This document shows, one piece after another, positions 23,231-35,155 of a stretch of DNA of 64,000 nt (position 1 is its first letter; every line of letters begins with the position of its first letter). Location of the stretch: assembly GCA_034770075.1 (NCBI GenBank), contig CM068383.1:36771094-36835093 (forward strand), written 5' to 3'. The DNA comes from Aralia elata (lineage: Eukaryota > Streptophyta > Magnoliopsida > Apiales > Araliaceae). A program made the position numbers and the translations under genes. Below the pieces are notes generated by a model that saw only the letters and a list, made by a program, of their open reading frames with translations, ran no database searches and was not told the origin of the DNA.

Positions 23231-26167
23231 TCATACAGTTCAACTCTCAACATCAGTCGTTATCAATATATCCTCATTCTGACTTTACAACATTATTTAA
23301 TGTTAAACTTAATAAAAATGAGGAATAATTTTAAACTTTTCAGTTTTCTTTCTCATCTTTCCCTGAATCATAACCTTTATCATCTAAATATTCTATAATC
23401 AATTTTTATTGTATAATTCACTTCGTCATTATTTCGAAACAAGACCTCACATCTCAGATCATTGTTCTTACATGAAGGATAATATAACTTCACATCAAAA
23501 CAATAGAACCTTACAACTAATTATAAATTACACATCTTAAATCATCAAGTACATTTATCAAACACTTAAATATGGTTTAACATAACCACATCAACTAAAA
23601 TTATTTAACCTCCACGCTTCACTTTGATCTATGCTTTTCAAGTAGCACATAACGTTACCTTGGATCCTTAACCTGCAAAAATAGTTATTTGCAAGAATGA
23701 GCTCGACAGCTCAGCATATCTAACAGTTTTCATGCATCACGTAGCACATAATAACATGCTCAACATACATCTCAAAATTATTATACTAGTTTAACATACA
23801 TTCGACAATTCACGTAACAAGTATAAAGATTGAGTTCCTTACTCAACCAACATTCTTTATTCAATCAATAGTCATAAGTTGACTATAACATTTCTTGCTG
23901 ACAATGCATGCAATTCATCATGTGATTGCAAAATAAATTAACACAATTCAACCACAAGTTCACATAGCAATTAGGAACTGAAAGACTTGCCTGGTTCGTA
24001 GATTACCAATTACCATAATCAGCTTATACTTATCTGCACTTCATGTATCCTACACGATATATAATCATGCACAACATTTATTAGTCACATAGCAATACTT
24101 AGTATTACTCTACTCTACATTCATAATCCTTCATTTTTATTCTCTATACAATTCTCAACTTAGAAATTAAGTTCTCCTTATAAACCTTCATTTTATTGCA
24201 TCTCCCATTAATCCATAGTTAATATTTAATTAAGTCTTAAACTCTTCTTTATATTAGACGCATAACGTTTATTAACACTACTTAATCTAATCTTTGGCTT
24301 GCTACAACACTTTAGGATTCACTCACATCCAATCTCATTTTAATATTCTAATTGTCATCTGAAAATAAATGGGCAATTGCTTACAACATCACAGTATCTT
24401 AACATTCGTTTAATACATTAATCCAAGCTTTAAACATGCATATGATAACATAGCATGGCCACAAAGAAAAAGAAATTTTTTTTAATTCCTGTTCCACCGC
24501 CGGGGTGGTGGTTTTTTTACAAAGTTACCGCCAGGGCGACGCTACCGCTGGGGCGAGGATTCTAGTTCGCTTTTGTCGTCGGGACGACGATACCGCCGGG
24601 GCGGTGAACTCAGTTCATTTCTACGGCCGGGGCGGTGAACCTGAAACTCGACTTCTGCAGTTCGCGAACTGTAGATCATTCAAAGCCGAAAACTCCAAAT
24701 TTCTTCATTTTAACAACAAATTAAAATTACCCAATCACTATAACTCATATATGATCATTACCCAAACCTTTTAGCACGATTCTAACATCTTAAATAACTT
24801 AAACAACCAATTTAAAAGCTTAAAATCACAATTCATTCTAGTTTTTCATATTTCACAACTTTTAGCGTAATCAACCGCTACAGATTTGTTATTCAACCAA
24901 TTTGGTCCGTTCAACTTTCGTTGTTTTTATTTTTTAACGCAGAATAACAATCCATCAAGAATTTACAGATCATTACTCAATTTCCTAGCCAATTTTGACT
25001 CCAAAACAAGCCAAAATATACATATTATACCAAAACTCAAAATTTCTATTTCTTAACAAGTTTTCATGAATTTGATGCTCCAAAAATCATCTATTGATGC
25101 AACACAACAGATTATACATATCTATAAACTTATATATATCCATCATCTCATCAAATCATCAACCAAAACCCATTTTAAAGAAAACTCAAAGAATATAAAA
25201 TTAATGACTCAAAGCTAGGCTTTTACCTTTGATTCTTGCTTAGATTAACTAGATGATGACAAGAATTACTTGCTTGCTCTCCTTCTTCTTTGATTTTTCA
25301 GAATTTTCTTCTCAATTTCCCTAGAATTCTCTCAATTTTCTCTCTTCCTCACCTATGTTCTTTGGCTTACTAACTCCTGATGAAAAAACTAACGTCACTT
25401 TTAGTGGGGAGTTACGTCAGTTAAGAAAGTCAAAGACCACAAGGCCTTGTTTGGCATTAACTCAAAAAAATCCCTTTTAGCTTATTTTAATAATCTTTTT
25501 TTTTATTATAAGATATATATTGTAACACTTTAATTAAACTTATTTTATTAATAAATCTAATTTAAACATTACTAATAAAATTATAATTCTATTTAGCCAG
25601 GTTATAATTTTATTAAATCAATCATTTTATTCAATAAAACATTAATCCTCTAATTTAATTATTTAATTAAATTAGAATATTACCATTCTATTAGCGTAAC
25701 AAAAATACGCACCGACGATAAAATTGTTTATCATCCACTACTCAATATCATCATACCTAAATAATTTCATCAAATATTTATTTTATTAAAATAAATATAT
25801 ATTTACATTAATGCACTATTTTAATTAAGTGAATTACTCACATTATTATGAAATATAATCCATAACAATTTTATTGCTAACAAGGCATAATAACTAAATT
25901 ATATTATTTCATAATATAATTTTAACTTAATAACATTCAGTTAATATCCTTTTTCGTAACAATTTCATTTACTATCATCAATGGTTTAATTAACTATTAA
26001 ACTTCTTTTCCCAAATACATGAATATATAACCCTCTTCACATCAAATCACATATTTCACAATATATATAACACATATATACACATACTCAAACTCAAAAC
26101 GTCTCATAGTAAGAATTTTATTTATTAAATTCTTATTAAATAATTTCTAAAAATCTGGGTTATCACA
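23231..26167 (-). repeat. 5' LTR of element V (2937 bp, end truncated)
   Basis: This copy matches 17180-20101 nearly base for base and ends in GGTTATCACA on the plus strand, followed by the GGCCT duplication. The terminal TGTAACGACCCCAAAAT present at 17163 is missing, removing the LTR end next to the PBS. A frame at 24505-24774 crosses the GC-rich cluster and is not a recognised gene. Confidence 0.9.
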
Positions 26168-26172
26168 GGCCT

Positions 26173-26836
26173 AGCTCGGCTGGGAGTACTCTTTAGTACC
26201 GTTATTACTATTCTAATACTATTAATATTATGATTAATATAAATTTGAAAATGGTCCTTCTATTCGGGTCAACTGATTGGGTTACCTCTGGGCTCTACCT
26301 TTTAACACCGACTGGACCTATTAATAACATAAGGCTGCTCAATATTATTGGGCTTATCCATTACCATCTGCACCACACATTGGGTTCTAGCAGTTCGTCC
26401 CTAGCAAAGTTAACTAGGTTGTTCTAATTATTCTATTGGACTCAACCTTAAACAATTACTCAAAGCAGTCCATTACTACCCAAAATCAGATTATTAGACC
26501 ACTTTATAACTCACCATTAAACTAGTCAATCACAATCAACATTTAATCCTTAATAATCCATTATACATGATTAGTTCAATATTACCAACATGATATCGAT
26601 TATCATGACCATTTTTCATAATACATTTAACCACTTGAATTGATTCCTCATGAATCGGAATGCCACACAAGGCTTATTCCCTCAAGCTTAGTTAGTTCAT
26701 AACTTAAGCTCAAGCACATTATAATTTCATAATTCACACTAGTTGCAATTTCATTGCACTATTATCACACATCATACGTAATAAAAAAATTCTCATTTCA
26801 CTAATAATAATCTTTTAAATTTTCTCGGGTATTACA
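26173..26836 (-). repeat. 3' LTR of element IV, proximal part (LTR start)
   Basis: This is the rest of the LTR interrupted by element V. On the minus strand it starts TGTAATACCCGAG directly after the polypurine tract. Joined with 14185-17162 the LTR would be about 3.64 kb, similar to that of element I. Confidence 0.75.
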
Positions 26837-26873
26837 TCCCCCCCTCCCTTATAAGGATTTCGTCCTTGAAATC
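26837..26873 (-). promoter_or_regulatory. Polypurine tract and pre-PPT hairpin of element IV
   Basis: On the minus strand GATTTC/GAAATC forms a stem around AAGGAC (26873-26856), then CTTATAAGGGAGGGGGGGA abuts the LTR start. The stem is one pair shorter than in elements I and S because of an A-C mismatch beside the loop. Confidence 0.7.
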
Positions 26874-26882
26874 ACCACAAAT

Positions 26883-29800
26883 TCAAGTAAAGAGATGCGG
26901 ATAATCCCTCATCATCCTGTCTTCTGATTCCCACATAACCTCCTCGGCATTGTGGATTCGTCATTCTACCTTCACCGAAGGTATCACTTTATATCTTAAT
27001 GTTTGCTCTTTCCTATCAATTATCTGGACAGGGACCTCCTCATACGTTAGATCCTTTTCAATTTGAATAGGCTCATAAGCTATCACGTGCTTGTAATCGG
27101 GCTTGGTATGGTCGTAGCACTGATATGTGAAACACATTATGAATATGTTCTTGCTCGGGAGGTAGAGCTACCTCATACGCTACTTCGCCTATCTTTCTGA
27201 GTATTTCAAAGGGTCCTACAAACCTCAGACTCAGCTTACCCTTCTTTCTGAACCTTATCTTCCCTTTACAGGGAGATACCTTTAGAAACACAAAACTGCC
27301 AACTTCGAATTCTCGGTTTTGACGATGCAAGTCAGCATACTTCTTCTGCCGATCTTGAGCTGCTATAAGTCTGGCTCGTATTACTTCGACAATTTTTACC
27401 GTCTGCTGAGCCAATTCCGGACCCAAAAGTTGTCGTTCCCCTACTTCATCCCAACACAAGGGTGTTCTGTATTTCCTTCCATAGAGAGCTTCGTACAGCA
27501 GCATACCAATACTCGCGTGATAACTATTGTTATACGAGAACTCTACTAAAGGTAGATGGTCATCCCAGTTACCTTTAAAGTCCATTACACACGCTCGAAG
27601 CATGTCCTCTAGCATCTGAATCATCCCCTCGCTTTGGCCATCGGTCTGGGGATGATACGCAGTGCTCAACCTTAATTGCGCCCCCATTCGTTCTTGTAAA
27701 CTCCTCCAGAAGTTCGATGTGAAACGCGGATCTCTGTCTGATACGATTGATATCGGCACTCTATATCATGACACGATTTCCTTTATGTATAATTTAGCCA
27801 TTCGATCCAAACTGAATCTCACCTTAATCGGCAAAAAGTGTGCAGACTTCGTTAACCTATCTACGATAGCCCATATCGCGTCGTAGCCTTGCTGAGTAAC
27901 AGGAAGTCCCACCACGAAGTCCATCATAATGTGCTCCTATTTCCATTCTGGTATTTCTAATGGTTGAAGTAAGCCACTTGGTCTCTGATGCTCGACTTTC
28001 ACCCTCTGACAGGTCAAACATCTGCTAACGAAATCCGCAACTTCTCGCTTTAAGTTAGGCCACCAAAAGTGTTGGTGAAGATCTCGGTACATCTTCGTGC
28101 TTCCTGGATGAATTGAATATGTCGTGTTGTGTGCTTCTTGTAAAATTTTCTCTCTCAGTTCGAACACTGCTGGCACCCACACTCGGTCTTCAAATCTCAA
28201 AATTCCGTCTTTAGCTATTTTGAATTTCTCTTCCCCATTCTCTGTCATTCTTCTCTTTATCCTCTCGCACTCTTCATCCTCCCCTTGCGTCACTTTTACT
28301 CTGTCTAATAATTTTGGATGAGCTTCCATTGTATACAATTTCTCTTCCGACTCTCTCAGGCTTCTCACTTCAATTTCCAATCTCGTCATCTCCTCTAATA
28401 GCTCTCCTTAAACTGTCAACATCATTAACTTCTCTCTACCTTTCTGACTCAACGCGTCTGCTACCACATTCGTTTTTCCTGGATGATAAAGGATTTCACA
28501 ATCGTAATCCTTGATCAGTTCCAGCCATCTCCTTTGACGCATGTTCAATTCCTTCTGTGTGAAAATATATTTTAGACTTTTGTGGTCCATCTATATTTCA
28601 CATTTCTCCCCATAAAGGTAGTGTCTCCAAATTTTTAAGGTAAACACCACTACTACTAGCTCTAAATCATGGGTGGGGTATCTACTCTCATACTCCTTCA
28701 ACTGTCGTGAAGCGTACGCGATAACCTTGCCATTTTGCATCAGTACACAGCTAAGTCCTTTATGCGACGCATCACTATACACCACAAAACCTCCTATATC
28801 ATCGGGTAGGGACAACACGGGCGATTCGCTTAAACCTTTCTTCAATTCCTGAAAACTCTCCTCGCATTTCTCCGTCCATACAAATTTCACTGCCTTCTTG
28901 GTTAGATTGGTCAGCAGGGTTGGTACCCTCGAAAAATCTTGGATGAATCTACGATAGTACCCAGCTAACCGTAAGAAACTTCGTACCTCCGTTGGCGTCT
29001 TCGGCTATTCCCAGTCGATTAACGCTTCTACTTTTGTAGGGTCCACCGATATACCATCCTTATCAATCACATGTCCTAAGAATTGCACTCTCTCTAACCA
29101 AAATTCACACTTAGAAAACTTTGTGTATAGCTTCTCTCCCCTTAGTGTCTCTAGCACTACCCTTAGATGTTCGACGTGCTCTTCTTCAATCTCTGAGTAA
29201 ATCAAGATATCATCGATGAAACTACCACGAACTTGTCCAAGAATGGCTTGAAGACTCGGTTCATCAAGTCCATAAATGTTGTTGGCGCGTTAGTCAAACC
29301 GAACGACATCACCATGAATTCGTAATGTCCATATCGAGTTCTGAATGCCATCTTCGGTATATCTTCTTCGCGTACTTTCAACTGATGATATCCCATTCGC
29401 ATATCTATCTTTGAAAAGCATTTCGCTCCCTTCAGTTGATCGAAAAGATCATCAATTCTTGGTAATGGGTATCTATTCTTGATTGTGACTTTATTCAACT
29501 CTTTGTAATCGATACAAAGTCGCATTAACCCATCCTTCTTTTTGACGAACAAAACTGGTGCTCCCCACGGAGACACACTCGGCTGGATATAACCTTTATC
29601 TAGCAACTCTTGTAACTGTACCATCAACTCTTTCATTTCTATGGGCGCCATACGATATGGGGCCTTCGAAATCGGTGTCATACCTAGTGCCAGTTATATG
29701 GTGAACTCGATCTCCCTATCTAGCGGGAGACCGGGTAAGTTGTCTGGAAACATATCTAGAAACTCTTCTACTACAGGTATACTATTTCTTTCTACTCCCA

Positions 29801-31415
29801 CCTTTGGAGTATCTACAATATGGGCTAAATAGCCTACGCATCCCTGTCTTAATAACTTTCTGGCTTGCATCACTGTCAGACAACATGTTTGTCTAGGCGA
29901 TGTACTACCATAAAACACTACCTTAGACCGATTCGGGGTCTGAAGGTTCACACTTTTCCTTTGACAATCAATCACTGCCCCATGGTTATACAACCAGTCC
30001 ATTCCTAAAATTGCATCAAACTCTCCCAACCTTATCGGGATTAGATCTACACTCAGTTTATGTCCACTAATTTCAGCACTGCAGTTTCTATATATAACCT
30101 CCACGGGAATTACTTCGCTATTTGCCACTTCTATATTTAACACATACTCTAATCGTTCTTGGGGTAAGTTCAATTGCTTAGCAAACTCTTTAGGTATAAA
30201 AGAACATATAGCTCCCAAATCAAACAACACGTAGGCATTAATATCGTTAATCAAGATAATACTTGACACCACGTCCCTTGAAGCTACTGTGTCCTAGACG
30301 ATCATATTGAATGTTCTGGCAGTCGGTCGGTTGAATTGGGTTGGTCCACCAATCGATAGCTTACTGTTGCCTCCCTTGTTGCCGCTTCCACCGCTCGTCC
30401 CTTTCTTCGGGCAATCTTTGATCCGATGCTTAGTTAATTCGCAAGCGAAACATTCCCTCGTCTTCTTCGATTTCGGGCAGTTAGGCGAGATGTGGCCATC
30501 TTGCCCACAGTTGTAACAAACGCTCCTGCCTTTCCAACATTCCCCTTGGTAGTTCTTCCCGCATTTTCCGCATTCCTCTCCTCTCTTCTTGAATCCTCCC
30601 TGCTTACTACCCAACTGATTGTTGCTGACGCTGTTGTCCCACTTCCTCTTATTTGTGTTACTTGCCCCACTACTTCTTCCCTTGATGTCTCCTCCAATTT
30701 TCTTATTTTTCTTCTGTTTATGGTATTGACTCAGAGCTTCACTCCCTCCTTCCGCAATAATGGTCTTCTCCAATAGTGTATTGAAGGCATCGATCTGAAA
30801 AACAGACACCTTACTGTACAACCATGGCTTCAACCCTTACTCGAAACATCATGCCTTGCGCTCCTCCGTGTCCATTTGGTGAGGTGTGAAACGTGCTAAC
30901 TCGTTAAATTTCGCGTTGTATTAGGTGATCGTCATCTCTCCCTGCTTCAGCTCCAGAAATTTCACTTCCATTCTTCCTTGTATGCTCTTCAGGAAATAGC
31001 TCTCGAAAAACAGCTCTTTGAATCTATCCCATGGTACGACCCCTTCTCCAGCGCGTTACTGGTTTGCTTCCCACCAGTAGTTAGCCTCACCCTTCATCAA
31101 GTATGTGGCAAAAACTGTCTTTTTGTCCTCTCCTACCCTCGCGATAACAAACGCTTTTTCTATTTCCTTGACCCAAGACTCAGCCTCGACAGGGTCGGTC
31201 ATGCCCCTAAACTCTGGGGGTCTTACACTCTGAAAGTCTTTAAAGTGTGCTATAGGAATGGCCGGGGGATTGGGGTCAATTGGTCCGACATTCTTTCCCT
31301 AGAACGCTCCTGTCAATAGGTCCACCAATCGTTGCATGGGGTCCATTGGTCCTTCCTTATTATTAACTGACTCTTCTTGAGTGGGTGGTGCTTGTTGTCT
31401 ACGTCTTGGCGGCAT
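26883..31415 (-). pseudogene. gag-pol: gag-pol polyprotein of chromovirus IV (broken)
   Basis: The start ATG at 31415 opens MPPRRRQQAPPTQEE, a gag beginning. The frame runs through gag with several stops (for example F*GK, NQ*RA), zinc knuckles CYNCGQDGHISPNC and CFACELTKHRIKDC, protease, then RT. A one-base loss near 29212, inside the FIDD catalytic box, shifts the frame; another shift lies near 27105. RNase H ([10 protein letters not shown]), the integrase zinc finger ([12 protein letters not shown]), core ([14 protein letters not shown]) and GPF module follow. The chromodomain has one W-to-stop change and the frame ends at 26883. The protease active site reads DLGA instead of DSGA. The polyprotein would have encoded particle, replication and integration functions; it is dead. 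Confidence 0.9.
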
Positions 31416-31736
31416 TTTTTGTTACAATAGAATAAAATTTACTATTATGATCATTATGTACTGCTAACTAGTAGTTGTAATGATTACAACACATAAAAAA
31501 CGTTTATATTCATATGCCAATCGATCGTTACATCATACATAACTCTTGGATAGCATACTACTATAAACGTTACCATCTATCCCCTATAATAACAAAAGTT
31601 GGGGATCTACTAACATTCTACCTCGCTACCAGGTACAAAAGTTGGGGTTTACATCTACTATTCCCTGCCTTACACAAAAGGCTGACATCGACACAAACAT
31701 AAATAACTATTACTACTAATTGCCTAAACTGACGAT
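31416..31736 (-). other. Spacer between pre-gag frame and gag in element IV
   Basis: About 320 AT-rich bases lie between the stop of the pre-gag frame and the gag ATG. They contain two GTTGGGG(A/T)-type repeats on the plus strand near 31600 and 31640. I see no gene. The equivalent spacer in element III is 217 bases. Confidence 0.4.
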
Positions 31737-32187
31737 CTACCCGAGCATCCCACACTCCACTGCACTGTCATACTCCACCTGACCCATATGGATCATCAAA
31801 TCCTGACTCCAAGTGTAGCGAGGCTGCCTTTGTTCCGCCGGATAGTGATACACACCATCCATCCACCTTTCCATAGCCGTGCGAAATGCATAGCCCATCT
31901 TGTTCATCTTCCTTTTCTTACTTCTCACCTCACGTTCTAAATCACCTGCCTGTCATATGGCATCGTCCTATTGCTCTTCTATCTAAACACAGTTTGCTAC
32001 CTCTTCTTCTAACTGAGCTTGCAATGCTTCTTTTTCCAATTTCAAGCTCTCCATCTGCTACCCTAATTGTTCTAGTTTACCAACCAGATCCACGTTCCTT
32101 GCCAAAAGGTGATGAACCATAGCTCCTAGCTGAGTAGAGGTTTCTATTCGCCCTCAGACTTCCTGCTCTAACTCGTGAATCCTATCA
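31737..32187 (-). pseudogene. Pre-gag reading frame of element IV (unknown function)
   Basis: On the minus strand, upstream of gag, one frame spells a heptad-like, Glu/Leu/Gln-rich segment (MESLKLEKEALQAQLEEEV, LEREVRSKKRK). It then runs through a C-terminal part with VYHYPAEQ and LMIHMGQVEY to a stop at 31737. At least five in-frame stops break it. The C-terminal part aligns loosely with the pre-gag frame of element III (CRYPVEEN, VVCHMIQDAY) in the same position. The N-terminal part is lost at the junction near 32187. I do not recognise the family; coiled coil is inferred from composition. Confidence 0.5.
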
Positions 32188-32189
32188 CT

Positions 32190-32855
32190 CTTCTTGCTCG
32201 GTATGAGGTATCTCACAAAGTGGCTACGGCTTATCATCCATAAATAAACGGGCAAGCTGAGATTTCAAACAGAGATGTAAAATGGATCTTGGAAAAGATT
32301 GTTAATCCAAACAGGAAAGATTGGTCTTTGAAACTTAATGATGCTTTATGGGCGTACAGGACAGCATATAGAACTCCAATTGGGATGTCACCGTACTGAC
32401 TGGTATTCGGAAAGGCATGCCACTTACCAGTGGAGTTAGAGCATAAATCATATTGGGCCATTAAAAAATTAAATTTTGATTTACAGACAGTAGGAGAAAA
32501 GAGATTGTCACAACTAAATGAGATGGATGAATTTTGTCTGCATCCTTACAAGAATGCAAAACTTTATAAATAAAAGATCAAACGTTGGCATGACAAGAAA
32601 ATAATTGAGAGGAAGTTCGAGCCAGGGCAAGCAGTTCTCTTATTCAATTCACGGCTTAGACTGTTTCCAAGAAAGCTAAAATCCAGATGGTAGGGACCAT
32701 TTATGATCTAAATAGTATTTCTACATGAAGCTGTAGAAGTAGCACCACTCCAATCTGATAGATCATTTATGGTTAGCGGTCAACGCCTCAAACACTACTA
32801 CGGAGGAGATATCGATAGGCAAAGGATCTCCAATTCATTATCTGACCCAGTTTAA
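32190..32855 (+). pseudogene. pol: Athila-type integrase, C-terminal part (broken)
   Basis: One frame spells the integrase core end ([40 protein letters not shown]), then KRWHDKKI and [17 protein letters not shown], closing with VSGQRLKHYYGG before a TAA at 32853. The RLKHYY close is typical of Athila/Tat integrases rather than chromoviruses, and there is no chromodomain. In-frame stops follow YHP, SPY, LYK and SRW. The sequence begins abruptly at LLARYEV, where it joins element IV. A near copy of the overlapping region is at 56502-56926. Confidence 0.85.
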
Positions 32856-33355
32856 CAAAGGGAAGTAGTCGGGCTGAGACTATAAATTAAGCGCTAATTG
32901 GGAGACAACCCAACAATTTTTATGTTATAATAATTTATTCTTTTATTAGTCTATTAAAAAAATAATAATCATATTTTAGTCTAAGTAGTTTTTCATAATT
33001 TTGTAGGATTATAACCCCAAGGAATGGAAGAAGCAGGAAAAATAAAGGAGGAGGAACGGAGTAGCTAGCCAGAGGACACGCGTCGCAGCTTCCATAACTG
33101 CGCGCCGCAGCCATCAGTCATGAGCCGCGGCTCTTACATTGAGCGCCGCGACGCCTAAGCGAAATCTAGCGCGCGATTTTTATTCTTGTTTGGAAACGAA
33201 ATCCAATATAGTTTAATTCAATTGTGATTCTAATTTCTTCTTTCCTTTTGCAAGATAACTTCTAATTTTTTCAGTTCAACTATAAATTCAGGGACAAATA
33301 TAATTGTAACATCAGATCTTCATAGCACCCTATTGCAAGAAGAAATAGACTTGTG
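32856..33355 (+). other. Non-coding stretch after Athila integrase, with GC-rich island
   Basis: Mostly AT-rich, but 33055-33175 is GC-rich with repeated GCGCCGC and GCCGCGG-type motifs (for example GAGCCGCGGCTC, a perfect palindrome). There is no supported gene. Confidence 0.4.
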
Positions 33356-34032
33356 ATGCAAGAAGTTTCAGTTCAGGCTACCTTCATAATGGCAGGGAAA
33401 CGTCAAAGGGATGACAATGGCAGTTATTCTCCCGTCCAGGTTTTCGTTGGTGAAAAGTATAATACAGAGAAGTTTGTCAGTCGGGAAGCGTCAATTTTTT
33501 ATGAATTATCATTGGCACACGCGAAAGGAATCCCCGAACGTGGCTTTTATCTGGACGAATATGTTGATAGTGGCGTTTTTGCGTTGATCAAGGCTAATAA
33601 ATGGGAAGCCTTAACCGAGAAACCTGGTGCCCTAGTTTCGGATTTGGTTAGAGAGTTCTACGCTAACGTAATTGAAACAGAGGCAAACATAGTGCAAGTG
33701 CGTGGTAAACTAGTGTGGTTCTCGCCATCCACAATCAATTCATATTTTTGTTTAACAGATTTGACTGGGGGAGGAACACGAGAAATATAGAGATGGTGGA
33801 AATCATTGGCACAAGGCACTTCAATCTTTATGCAGACCTGGTGCAGTTTGGGAAACCAATTTGAGCAATGAGTTATTTATTTCAACAACCAAATTGAGTC
33901 GATATGGCTTAGCTTGGTTTTACTTCATTTGTGCTCGCTTGCTTCCATCCACAACACTCACAGAGTTGAATCATGATCAAGCGTCTCTACAGTACGCCAT
34001 TGTCCAAGGAAAGCAAATAGATGTAGGACTCA
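33356..34032 (+). pseudogene. Athila downstream ORF, N-terminal part (putative plant transposon protein domain)
   Basis: ATG at 33356 opens MQEVSVQATFIMAGKRQRDD. The frame continues through FYELSLAHAKGIPERGF, WEALTEKPGALVSDLVREFY and VQVRGKLVWFSPSTIN to a stop at 33788. After a frameshift near 33785 the protein continues (AVWETNLSN, YGLAWFYFICARLLPS, LQYAIVQGKQIDVGL) up to element S. The pattern of L-REFYAN, VRGK-V-FS and W-F(I/F)--R--LPS fits the putative plant transposon protein domain (Pfam Transposase_32 type) found after pol in Athila-like elements. Its role is unknown. The frame resumes at 40613. Confidence 0.7.
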
Positions 34033-34100
34033 TGTAATATCCTGAATATTTATAGAACTTATAAATATGATATTAAGTGACTGAAGTAAGCTGTAAAGAT

Positions 34101-34146
34101 AATTTCGAGGACGAAATTCTTTAAAGTAGGGGTGAATGTAATACCC
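34101..34146 (+). promoter_or_regulatory. Embedded PPT plus second LTR start in element S 5' LTR
   Basis: AATTTCG-AGGA-CGAAATT (perfect stem) is followed by the purine-rich AAAGTAGGGGTGAA and TGTAATACCCTGAATATT, which nearly repeats the LTR's own start 104 bases upstream. The 3' LTR has the same module at 37466-37511. Confidence 0.8.
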
Positions 34147-34503
34147 TGAATATTTATGAGGCTTATAAATACGATCGTATATGATTAGAGGTTAATTTAG
34201 TGACCTAAAACTAGGTATCGAGAAGTTTAAAACCTTAAGCCCTGATGAGATTCGAATTTTGTAACATATGTTCTTAATAAAGATTGAAATAATATTTCGA
34301 AGTAGGTGTTTTGTGATTATATTATGTAAACGATGAATTAAGTCAAATAAAATTTTTTGTCAAGCTACTTAGTCGTGCTTACATTGACAAAATGATTTGT
34401 CGTGCTTTTCACGATTTCACCAACAAGCATCCTAACAAATTATTTTTTAAGTTGTTGTGTCGTGCTTAGGAATGACAAAGTGATTTGTCGTGCTTACGGT
34501 AAC

Positions 34504-34856
34504 AAGCTGCACTGTCGAGCTTGGAAGATATTTTTATTGAGGAGCTTAGAAGATAGGTTCAATTGCAAGCTGCATTGTCGAGCTTGGAAGATATTTTCAT
34601 TGAGGAGCTTAGATTGCAAGCTGCATTGTCGAGCTTAGCAGATATTTTCATTGAGGAGCTTAGAAGATAGGTTCAATTGCAAGCTGCATTGTCGAGCTTG
34701 GAAGATATTTTCATTGAGGAGCTTAGATTGCAAGCTGCATTATCGAGCTTAAAGATATTGTCATTGAGGAGCTTAGAAGATAGGTTCAATTGCAAGCTGC
34801 GTTGTCGAGCTTGGAAGATATTTTCATTGAAAAGCTTAGAAGAATATTCTAAAAAT
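34504..34856. repeat. Alternating 63/51-bp tandem repeats upstream of the element S TATA box
   Basis: Units start AAGCTGCATTGTCGAGCTTG, continue with GATATTTTCATTGAGGAGCTTAGA, and alternate between a long form (adding AGATAGGTTCAATTGC) and a short form (TTGC). About three long/short pairs make a ~114-bp higher-order repeat. The 3' LTR copy is at about 37872-38222. Confidence 0.85.
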
Positions 34857-34920
34857 ATGCTAGGGTACAAAGTGTAATAAGCCGAGCCCTTAACGTGCAA
34901 TTAGTGAAACTTGGTTTTTC

Positions 34921-34930
34921 TATAAATAGC
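34921..34930 (+). promoter_or_regulatory. TATA box of element S 5' LTR
   Basis: TATAAATAGC follows a conserved GTGCAATTAGTGAAACTTGG segment that is shared with element III. The matching 3' LTR box is at 38289. Confidence 0.6.
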
Positions 34931-35115
34931 AAGCTCAGTTCATTCATTCCTTACTATTTTTCAAGAGCAGTTCAAGAGCAAAAACACTCTATATTTATAT
35001 TCTGAGAGATATTGTGAGATAAAAATTACTTTCTAAGCATCGAAGCGTTGCGCAATTGGAAATAAAGCTAACAACTACAAGAGGTATTACTCTAGTGGTT
35101 ATTATTTTTATTTTT

Positions 35116-35118
<3 letters not shown>

Positions 35119-35155
<37 letters not shown>

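Larger units (their letters stand above)
17163..26167 (-). mobile_element. Element V: complete non-coding LTR element (LARD-like)
   Basis: Two long, nearly identical direct repeats (17163-20101 and 23231-26167) flank 3.1 kb without coding capacity. A perfect 5-bp duplication GGCCT sits outside both ends (17158-17162, 26168-26172). The minus-strand order is LTR, PBS-like GTATCAGAGC, internal region, polypurine tract, LTR. The LTR ends are TGTGATAACCC and GGGTCGTTACA. This fits a large retrotransposon derivative moved in trans. LTR identity is high by eye, with scattered transitions, so insertion is recent relative to elements I, III and IV. Confidence 0.9.
14185..32187 (-). mobile_element. Chromovirus IV (minus strand), split by nested element V
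   Basis: The 3' LTR lies at 14185-17162 plus 26173-26836, interrupted by element V with a GGCCT duplication. To its right follow the polypurine tract, a gag-pol pseudogene (26883-31415) and a pre-gag reading frame (31737-32187). The 5' LTR and PBS are absent, because at about 32187 the sequence changes to Athila integrase. The element is Tekay/Del-like by its chromodomain and its similarity to elements I and III. Confidence 0.8.

Noticed and set aside
30307..30776. Long frames on the plus strand opposite gag of element IV (30307, 30492, 30978)
   Set aside because: They are antisense shadows of the gag zinc-knuckle and linker region, which is recognisable on the minus strand.
34504..34856. 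Regular repeats that might be a CRISPR-like array
   Set aside because: Units are contiguous and diverged, without unique spacers, and the setting is plant LTR sequence.
34402..34900. Leu/Ser-rich frames on both strands (34402, 34673, 34677; also 37758, 38041, 38045)
   Set aside because: They are translations of the 51/63-bp tandem repeats in element S and have no independent support.
35119..35152. (TA)n as a possible origin or boundary
   Set aside because: It is a simple microsatellite at the same place in both LTRs of element S, so it is part of the LTR.
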